Source of the DNA: CAXGUU01 sp964012875
Lineage (GTDB): Bacteria; Pseudomonadota; Gammaproteobacteria; Ga0077536
Assembly (NCBI GenBank): GCA_964012875.1
Contig: CAXGUU010000076.1
Span: 1-11,912 of the forward strand
Direction of reading: 5' to 3'
DNA: 11,912 nucleotides
Shown: positions 6,615 to 11,912 of the stretch, piece after piece
How the letters are laid out: the number at the start of each line of letters is the position of its first letter
Numbering within the stretch: the first letter of the stretch is position 1
Notes under the pieces: generated by a model
Database searches by the model: none
What the model was told of the DNA's origin: nothing
Seen by the model: the letters and a program-made list of their open reading frames with translations, nothing else
Position numbers and translations under genes: made by a program

Positions 6615-7799
6615 ATGACTAAACGATTAACGATCCTCGGTTCGACCGGCACCATCGGTGTCAATACGCTCGATGTGGTTGAACATTCCGAGGAGCAGTT
6701 CGAAGTGTTCGCGCTGACGGCACGTAATAACGTTGAGAAGATGTTCGAGCAGTGCAAGGCATGGCGCCCGTCCAAAGCGGTGATGGTTGATGAAGCCGCA
6801 GCCGCTGAACTCGAGCGGCGGTGCCAATCCGAGGTGCCGGAGACGACCGTGTTGGCCGGGCCCGGCGCGCTGGCGGAGGTGGCCTCAGATAATCAGGTTG
6901 ATTACGTCATGGCCGGCATCGTTGGCGCTGCCGGATTGCTGCCCAATCTTGCAGCGGCACGAGCTGGCAAACGCGTGATGCTGGCGAACAAAGAGTCACT
7001 GGTGATGTCGGGCCATCTGTTCATGGAGGCAGTTTCGAGCGCGGGGGCGGAATTGCTGCCGATCGACAGCGAACACAACGCGATTTTTCAATGCATGCCG
7101 GCCGATTTCGAGCGCGGCTTGAATAGCGTCGGGGTCTCCAAAATCTTACTGACAGCATCCGGTGGGCCGTTTCGCACAACGCCTATAGACAGGCTGAGTT
7201 CGGTCACACCCAACGAGGCCGTTGCGCATCCGAATTGGGTTATGGGGCGTAAAATTTCGGTCGATTCAGCAACGATGATGAATAAGGGGCTAGAGGTGAT
7301 CGAGGCCTGTTGGCTGTTCGATACTAGTCCGGAATCAATTGAGGTGGTCGTCCATCCGCAAAGCGTTGTTCATTCAATGGTGCAATACGTTGACGGTTCG
7401 GTGCTTGCTCAGCTTGGAAACCCCGATATGCGAACGCCAATCGCTTATTCCTTGGCTTGGCCTGAACGGATCGACGCCGGTGTGGATACGCTGGACATGT
7501 TCGAGATCGGGCGGCTCGATTTTGAACGACCGGATTACGATCGATTCCCGTGCTTGCGTCTCGCCCGTGACGCAGTCAATGCGGGCGGAACGGCGCCCGC
7601 CATATTGAATGCAGCCAATGAAATAGCGGTAGAGGCGTTTCTCAACAGCGAAATAGGATTTATGCAAATTCCGGAACTCGTCGAGGCAGCGTTGTCAGAA
7701 GTCGATACACAAGTCGCCGACAGCCTTGATACGATTCTGGAGGCGGATGCTGCCGCCCGGCAGAGTGTTCGCCTAAAGATCGCGGGAACAGTTCAATAA
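6615..7799 (+). CDS. dxr: 1-deoxy-D-xylulose 5-phosphate reductoisomerase
   Basis: First committed step of the MEP isoprenoid pathway: DXP is rearranged and reduced with NADPH to 2-C-methyl-D-erythritol 4-phosphate; target of fosmidomycin. 394 residues (E. coli 398). NADPH-binding ILGSTGTIG at 7-15; LANKESLV at 123-130; metal ligands D151 and E153 in PIDSEHNAIFQ, and E228 in MMNKGLE; substrate loop TASGGPFR (181-188) and HPNWVMGRKISVDSATMMNKG (206-226). The conserved C-terminal helical domain is present. Its ATG lies 3 bp after the cdsA stop and its TAA shares a base with the rseP ATG. The position between cdsA and rseP follows the Pseudomonas-type order; in E. coli dxr directly follows frr. 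Its product pathway feeds UppS, encoded upstream. Confidence 0.97.
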   Translation: MTKRLTILGSTGTIGVNTLDVVEHSEEQFEVFALTARNNVEKMFEQCKAWRPSKAVMVDEAAAAELERRCQSEVPETTVLAGPGALAEVASDNQVDYVMAGIVGAAGLLPNLAAARAGKRVMLANKESLVMSGHLFMEAVSSAGAELLPIDSEHNAIFQCMPADFERGLNSVGVSKILLTASGGPFRTTPIDRLSSVTPNEAVAHPNWVMGRKISVDSATMMNKGLEVIEACWLFDTSPESIEVVVHPQSVVHSMVQYVDGSVLAQLGNPDMRTPIAYSLAWPERIDAGVDTLDMFEIGRLDFERPDYDRFPCLRLARDAVNAGGTAPAILNAANEIAVEAFLNSEIGFMQIPELVEAALSEVDTQVADSLDTILEADAAARQSVRLKIAGTVQ

Positions 7800-9154
7800 T
7801 GGAATTATTTCAGACCATATTGGCGTTTTTGGTTGCGCTCAGTATCCTCATCAGTGTTCACGAATACGGCCACTACTGGGTTGCGCGCAAGCTCGGGGTG
7901 AAGATTCTTAAATTTTCTCTGGGATTCGGGAAACCGCTACTTAAACGCCAACTGGGTGAAACTGAATTCACCGTTGCGGCTCTGCCACTCGGTGGGTACG
8001 TAAAGATGCTCGATGAACGCGAGGGTGAGGTCAATCCGGCTGAAAAGCATCGGGCGTTCAACCGGCAATCGCTTCGGACCCGCAGTGCGATTGTGTTGGC
8101 AGGGCCGGTCGCCAATTTTCTGCTTGCCATAGTTGCATACTGGCTCACGCTGGTGCTCGGCGTTTCGGGGCCGGTTCCGATTATTGGTGCCGTGGAAGCA
8201 GGATCAATCGCGTGGAAAGCGGGTTTTCAAAGTGACGACCGGATTACATCCATCGCCGGTATCGAAACGCAAACCTGGGATGGCGTGTTCAGAAAGTCTC
8301 TCGAAGCCATTCTCGACCGAAGCACAGTCAGCGTAACGGTAGAAAATACGGCGGGACAAACGCGAACAGCGGTCCTCGATTTTTCCGGACTTTCGATCGA
8401 CGATGTCAGCGAAGGCGATTTTCTTGCCAAGACCGGCATTGCGCCGAAACGACCGGTTATTCCTCCGCGTATCAAGCGTGTCGTCCAAGAGGAGCCCGCC
8501 GCTGATGGCGGCATGCTCGCAGGGGACTTGGTGCAGGCCGTTAACGGCACGCCGGTTTTGAGCTGGTCCGAATGGGTCGAAATCGTGCGCGCACATCCCG
8601 AACAGCAACTTCTGGTGAAGGTTCTGCGGGGTGATTCTCAGTTGACCCTCACGATTATTCCGGCTGCGCACGAGCGCGAAGCGAAACAGGTCGGCCGTAT
8701 TGGGGCCGAAGTGGTTGTTCCGGCTGACCTTCAAGCAGTGCCGTTTGCCGTAGAACGGTTTGGCCCGATCCACGCTGTCAAAGGGGCGCTACAGAGAACC
8801 TTCGACATGACGGTAACAACGTATAAATTTTTGGGGAAGATGATTGGCGGCCAGGCGTCTGTGCAGAATTTGAGCGGCCCAATTAGCATTGCGCACTATG
8901 CCGGTCAGTCTGCCGAGATGGGAACGGCTCGGTTTCTTGAGTTTCTAGCGCTGGTCAGTGTAAGTCTCGCGGTGCTTAATCTTCTGCCAATTCCATTGCT
9001 GGATGGCGGACACTTGTTGTATTACCTGATAGAATTCGGCATACGCAGACCGGTGCCGGATACCGTGCAAATTTACGGTCAGCAAATTGGTCTGATAATG
9101 TTGTTAAGCCTTATGGGGCTTGCCGTCTATAACGACATTCTGCGCATCCTGTAA
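7799..9154 (+). CDS. rseP: Site-2 intramembrane zinc metalloprotease RseP (MucP/YaeL)
   Basis: Inner-membrane protease that cuts the transmembrane segment of the anti-sigma factor RseA/MucA after DegS, freeing sigmaE, and also clears remnant signal peptides. 451 residues (E. coli 450). The first membrane segment carries the zinc motif HEYGH at 21-25 (H21, E22, H25). The third zinc ligand D402 lies in NLLPIPLLDGGH, the same residue number as in E. coli. Two PDZ domains occupy roughly 115-210 and 215-305. The conserved LSGPISIAHYAG segment and two C-terminal membrane segments follow. Translation starts inside TAATG shared with the dxr stop, so it is likely coupled. bamA and skp, whose E. coli homologues are sigmaE targets, follow directly. 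Confidence 0.97.
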   Translation: MELFQTILAFLVALSILISVHEYGHYWVARKLGVKILKFSLGFGKPLLKRQLGETEFTVAALPLGGYVKMLDEREGEVNPAEKHRAFNRQSLRTRSAIVLAGPVANFLLAIVAYWLTLVLGVSGPVPIIGAVEAGSIAWKAGFQSDDRITSIAGIETQTWDGVFRKSLEAILDRSTVSVTVENTAGQTRTAVLDFSGLSIDDVSEGDFLAKTGIAPKRPVIPPRIKRVVQEEPAADGGMLAGDLVQAVNGTPVLSWSEWVEIVRAHPEQQLLVKVLRGDSQLTLTIIPAAHEREAKQVGRIGAEVVVPADLQAVPFAVERFGPIHAVKGALQRTFDMTVTTYKFLGKMIGGQASVQNLSGPISIAHYAGQSAEMGTARFLEFLALVSVSLAVLNLLPIPLLDGGHLLYYLIEFGIRRPVPDTVQIYGQQIGLIMLLSLMGLAVYNDILRIL

Positions 9155-9182
9155 ACGCTGGTGACGGCATTAAAGAAAACGT

Positions 9183-9250
9183 AAAAAAGGGGGACGCTGA
9201 CTGAATCACGCAGTTTGGACCTGGAGAGTCCAAAAAGGGGTCTGCGACCC
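9183..9250 (+). repeat. Repeat-rich element in the rseP-bamA spacer (REP-like candidate)
   Basis: Two A-tract/G-tract direct repeats, AAAAAAGGGGG (9183-9193) and AAAAAGGGG (9232-9240), start 49 bp apart. Between them is a perfect 7-bp inverted repeat, TTTGGAC (9214-9220) and GTCCAAA (9228-9234), with a 7-nt loop. The second tract runs into a compact palindrome, GGGTC-TGC-GACCC (9238-9250). An A-tract followed by a G-rich palindrome resembles REP-type repeats that I recall near Y1 (REP-associated) transposases, but only one locus is visible, so dispersal cannot be judged. Confidence 0.35.
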
Positions 9251-9270
9251 ACGAGCCGCAGGTCGTTTTT
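9242..9270 (+). terminator. Candidate intrinsic terminator or attenuator between rseP and bamA
   Basis: CGACC (9245-9249) pairs with GGTCG (9261-9265), followed at once by TTTTT (9266-9270), the general form of a Rho-independent terminator. An alternative is ACGA-g-CC (9251-9257) with GGTCGT (9261-9266) around a GCA loop. Two further pairings compete for the same bases: CTGCG (9242-9246) with CGCAG (9257-9261), and GGGTC with GACCC (9238-9250). The stems are short, so termination would be weak or conditional. Confidence 0.35.
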
Positions 9271-9279
9271 AACGATAAA

Positions 9280-9307
9280 TTGCTGCGTCGCAATAAACCG
9301 ATAGTAT
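9280..9307 (+). promoter_or_regulatory. Weak sigma70-like promoter candidate for bamA
   Basis: TTGCTG (9280-9285) and TAGTAT (9302-9307, 4/6 to the -10 consensus) are separated by 16 bp, about 50 bp before the bamA ATG. The -35 element overlaps an inverted repeat, ATTGC (9279-9283) and GCAAT (9290-9294), which could be an operator. I looked for a sigmaE promoter (GGAACTT then TCAAA or TCTGA) and found only an AGAACTG (9329-9335) too close to TTCAAA to fit. Prediction only. Confidence 0.25.
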
Positions 9308-9356
9308 CCATGGGGATTCGGTTGATTCAGAACTGCCGTTTTCAAAACACTACCGC

Positions 9357-11651
9357 ATGAGAGTTAGAGCCACGATCTCCGGCTGGATGGCCGCTGCATT
9401 ACTTACGGTTGCGGCGACTTGCTCTGGAGCTGAGTCATTTATCGTTGATGACATCCGCGTGGAGGGGCTCGACCGCATCAGTCCCGGCGCGGTCTTCAAT
9501 TACTTACCTATCAATGTTGGCGACTCAGTCGACGATACTCGGTCACGTGACGCCGTTCGGACGCTGTTCAAGACCGGTTTTTTCAAAGACGTTCGTCTGG
9601 AACGCGACGGCGACGTCCTGGTTGTCATCGTATTGGAGCGGGAGACGATCGCGGACATCACCTTTGACGGCAACAAGGCGATCAAAACCGACGACCTACT
9701 GGAAGGCTTGGGGGAGATCGGGTTCGCCAAAGGCGAGGTTTTCAACGAGGCCAAGCTGGATAAAGTCACGCAGGAGCTCAAACGCCAGTACTACTCGAAT
9801 GGCAAGTACGGTGTTCGGATCGAGAATGAAGTCATACCGATTGGCGATAAAGCTGTAGAAGTCGCTTTCACGGTGTCGGAAGGCGAGGCTGCCCGCATTA
9901 AGCAAATTAATGTCATCGGCAACGAGGCTTTTACTGATGAACAAATCATGGGGCTGTTCGAACTCACGACACCTAACTGGATCAGCTGGTTTAGCAAAGA
10001 TGACCAGTACTCCAAACAGAAACTTTCTGGTGATCTTGAATCACTGCGGTCGCTTTACCTGGATAACGGCTACATCAATTTTTCGGTCGACTCCACGCAA
10101 GTTTCGATCACACCAGATAAAGCAGACGTTTACGTCACAATCAATATCAGCGAAGGGCGGCGCTACCGCGTCGGTGACGTCAAACTTGCCGGCACGCTGA
10201 TTGTCGATCCAGAAGAGTTGTTTGTTTGGGTGATGACGCGCAAAGGGATGGTGTTCTCGAGAAAACACTTAACGGCGACGAGTAAAGCAATCACGGACCG
10301 ACTGGGTAACGAGGGTTACGCGTTTGCGAACGTCAATGCCATTCCCGATATTGATGACGAAAACCTTGAAGCGTCGATTACCTATTTCGTTGACCCGGGA
10401 CAGCGCGTCTACGTGCGCAGGGTGAATTTTTTCGGTAACGCCAAGACCCGAGACGAGGTGCTGCGTCGCGAATTGCGTCAAATGGAAGGCGGATGGATTT
10501 CGACAACCCAGGTCGAACGATCAAAAATACGGCTGCGCAGGCTCGGCTATTTCGAAGATGTCAACGTCGAAACGCCCGCGGTGGCAGGTTTAACCGATCA
10601 GGTCGATGTCAATTACACGGTTAAGGAGCGCCCGTCGGGCAACTTGCTTCTGGGCCTTGGTTTTTCTCAGTCGGCGGGCATTATATTTAACACCAGCGTG
10701 ACGCAGGATAACTTTCTCGGTAGCGGGAAGAGCTTGAGTTTTGCCTTTAATAACAGCGAAATTAATCGAACCTTCAGGTTGGGATATTTCAACCCGTACT
10801 GGTCGATAGACGGCGTCGCGCGTGGTTTCGATGTGAGCTATAGCGAAACGGATGCCGGCAACCGGAACGTTGTGCGGTATGACAACAGGACAATATCCGG
10901 CGGTGTGAATTTCGGTGTGCCGATCACTGAGTTTAACTACATCAATGTGGCGCTGAATTACGAACACAACGAAATTAAGACCGATCCGCGGTTTCTGGAT
11001 CCGCGTATTTTCTTCTTCCTTCTGCAGGAGGGGAACGAATACGATACCTTGCGACTGCAGACGTCGTTCTCGCATGACACGCGAAATGCGGCAATCTTTC
11101 CTGACCGTGGCGCCCTGCAGAGGATTCGTGCCCAGGTCGCACTACCGGGCGGCGACCTGCGCTATTTCAAAGTCGACTACGACGCGCGCGTGTTTATTCC
11201 TCTGGTTAAACAATACACGCTGTTGCTTAAGGGCCGCGTCGGATACGGTGACGCTTATGGCGATACGAGTGAGTTGCCATTCTTCGAGAACTTCTTTGCC
11301 GGCGGGCCGCGGACAGTTCGCGGCTACGAGGAAAGTTCTCTCGGCCCCGAAGACATTTACGGCCGCGCACTTGGGGGCAACATTTCGCTGGTAGGTAACG
11401 CGGAAGTCATCTTGCCGGTGCCATTCCTTGATGATTTCAAATCGGTCCGCCTTTCAGGGTTTCTGGACGCGGGCAATGTTTACGCCTCCGACGATCGATT
11501 CGATCTCGATGACATGCGCATGTCGGCGGGCATAACAGGAATATGGATGTCGCCATTTGGTCTCCTTTCAGTCAGCTATGCGCAGCCGTTTCGAGACCAG
11601 GTTGGCGACGAGATTCAGAAGTTTCAGTTTAATTTCGGGGCACAATTCTGA
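9357..11651 (+). CDS. bamA: Outer-membrane protein assembly factor BamA
   Basis: Omp85-family insertase, core of the BAM complex, which folds and inserts beta-barrel proteins into the outer membrane. 764 residues (E. coli 810). Signal peptide about 1-25 (MRVR n-region, hydrophobic core, cut near CSGA/ES). Five POTRA domains span about 26-424: the first starts at FIVDDIRVEGLDRIS, the last contains YVRRVNFFGNAKTRDEVLRR and ends before KERPSGN. The C-terminal 16-strand barrel fills about 425-764. The loop-6 motif VRGY is at 654-657 in GGPRTVRGYEE (VRGF in E. coli), and the chain ends in an aromatic, FNFGAQF, as expected of outer-membrane barrels. No Shine-Dalgarno precedes the ATG (CACTACCGC upstream); internal M11 has none either and would spoil the signal peptide. 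The 202-bp upstream gap suggests some independent control. Confidence 0.97.
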   Translation: MRVRATISGWMAAALLTVAATCSGAESFIVDDIRVEGLDRISPGAVFNYLPINVGDSVDDTRSRDAVRTLFKTGFFKDVRLERDGDVLVVIVLERETIADITFDGNKAIKTDDLLEGLGEIGFAKGEVFNEAKLDKVTQELKRQYYSNGKYGVRIENEVIPIGDKAVEVAFTVSEGEAARIKQINVIGNEAFTDEQIMGLFELTTPNWISWFSKDDQYSKQKLSGDLESLRSLYLDNGYINFSVDSTQVSITPDKADVYVTINISEGRRYRVGDVKLAGTLIVDPEELFVWVMTRKGMVFSRKHLTATSKAITDRLGNEGYAFANVNAIPDIDDENLEASITYFVDPGQRVYVRRVNFFGNAKTRDEVLRRELRQMEGGWISTTQVERSKIRLRRLGYFEDVNVETPAVAGLTDQVDVNYTVKERPSGNLLLGLGFSQSAGIIFNTSVTQDNFLGSGKSLSFAFNNSEINRTFRLGYFNPYWSIDGVARGFDVSYSETDAGNRNVVRYDNRTISGGVNFGVPITEFNYINVALNYEHNEIKTDPRFLDPRIFFFLLQEGNEYDTLRLQTSFSHDTRNAAIFPDRGALQRIRAQVALPGGDLRYFKVDYDARVFIPLVKQYTLLLKGRVGYGDAYGDTSELPFFENFFAGGPRTVRGYEESSLGPEDIYGRALGGNISLVGNAEVILPVPFLDDFKSVRLSGFLDAGNVYASDDRFDLDDMRMSAGITGIWMSPFGLLSVSYAQPFRDQVGDEIQKFQFNFGAQF

Positions 11652-11679
11652 GGTAGTCTTTGGTTAGATTGTCCGACCA

Positions 11680-11693
11680 CCTCGAGCTCGGGG
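11680..11693 (+). other. Hairpin in the bamA-skp spacer
   Basis: CCTCG (11680-11684) and CGGGG (11689-11693) form a 5-bp stem with one GU pair around an AGCT loop, 29 bp after the bamA stop. The next bases are ACGGTTGAAA, not a T-run, so it does not look like a full terminator. It could slow exonucleases or polymerase between bamA and skp. The rest of the 114-bp spacer shows only the skp ribosome binding site. Confidence 0.3.
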
Positions 11694-11754
11694 ACGGTTG
11701 AAATTGGTAGCCGCGTTCGCTCACCCAATCCGAATTGTCGAATATTCAGGCACT

Positions 11755-11768
11755 GGAGTATCACATTG
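11755..11768 (+). promoter_or_regulatory. Ribosome binding site that fixes the TTG start of skp
   Basis: GGAG (11755-11758) lies 7 nt before TTG 11766-11768. No ATG or GTG occurs in frame in the signal-peptide region; the first in-frame ATG is near residue 40, inside the mature domain. This makes TTG the initiation codon. Confidence 0.8.
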
Positions 11769-11912
11769 AAAAATTCATTCAACATATTGATCGCATCGGC
11801 GCTGGTTTCGCTATGTTATTCCTCGGCGGTTTTCGCCGAAGACTACAAGATTGGGGTAGTCAACGCTCCAAAAATCCTCGAGATGGCGCCGCAGGCAGAG
11901 GCGGCGAGGAAA
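11766..11912 (+). CDS. skp: Periplasmic chaperone Skp (OmpH family), 5' portion cut by window edge
   Basis: Skp is a trimeric, jellyfish-shaped periplasmic chaperone that holds unfolded outer-membrane proteins on their way to BamA. Only 49 codons are in the window. A TTG start with a good ribosome binding site opens a typical Sec signal peptide (MKNSFNILIASALVSLCYSS, then AVFA) with likely cleavage after AVFA, about residue 24. The mature chain then begins EDYKIGVVNAPKILEMAPQA, matching the OmpH/Skp start (an IAIVN-type strand followed by a helix). It lies directly after bamA, its usual place before lpxD-fabZ-lpxA-lpxB. The identification rests on the signal peptide, the first strand and context. 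Confidence 0.85.
   Translation, partial: MKNSFNILIASALVSLCYSSAVFAEDYKIGVVNAPKILEMAPQAEAARK

Noticed and set aside
9325..9350. sigmaE promoter before bamA (AGAACTG followed by TTCAAA)
   Set aside because: The two elements are only about 8 bp apart, while sigmaE promoters need about 15-16 bp; no other pair fits in the spacer.
1..11912. CRISPR array, tRNA or rRNA gene, prophage, insertion sequence or defence system
   Set aside because: No regularly spaced repeats, no tRNA-like cloverleaf that I could see, no transposase or phage genes; nearly all sequence is accounted for by housekeeping genes.

Overview
The window reads as an ordinary, well-conserved chromosomal segment of a gammaproteobacterium. 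Evidence: MutH, which is largely limited to Gammaproteobacteria with methyl-directed mismatch repair; a map gene divergent from rpsB; and the block rpsB-tsf-pyrH-frr-uppS-cdsA-dxr-rseP-bamA-skp. In this block dxr lies between cdsA and rseP, the order I recall from Pseudomonas, and not directly after frr as in Escherichia coli. A free-living, possibly marine or sediment lineage (for example Woeseia-like Chromatiales) is only a guess; the window carries no species marker.

Layout. Left arm, minus strand: a 5' portion of mutH (running off the left edge at base 1) lies 8 bp downstream of map, and both read leftward. A divergent control region at about 1280-1597 holds a strong sigma70-type rpsB promoter with an extended -10 and a GC-rich discriminator. 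A long structured rpsB leader follows, the expected place for autogenous control by protein S2. Right arm, plus strand: ten genes in one direction. Translation comes first (rpsB, tsf, then frr), with the UMP kinase pyrH in between. Envelope building follows: uppS makes the lipid carrier for peptidoglycan, cdsA makes CDP-diacylglycerol, dxr feeds the isoprenoid pathway that supplies uppS, rseP is the site-2 protease of the sigmaE envelope stress response, bamA is the outer-membrane protein insertase, and skp (5' portion, cut by the right edge) is its periplasmic chaperone. frr overlaps pyrH by 4 bp and rseP overlaps dxr by 1 bp, so coupling is likely at those junctions.

Non-coding parts. Three spacers stand out: the rpsB leader; a 225-bp spacer between uppS and cdsA with small inverted repeats; and a 202-bp spacer between rseP and bamA. 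The last contains two A-tract/G-tract direct repeats, several overlapping hairpins, a T-run after one of them and a weak promoter-like pair. It could be a partial terminator plus a bamA promoter, or a REP-like repeat.

No undescribed system is evident. The points most worth a second look are mutH next to map, a long acidic Ala/Pro/Glu C-terminal tail on ribosomal protein S2, a possible pseudoknot in the rpsB leader, and the repeat-rich rseP-bamA spacer.
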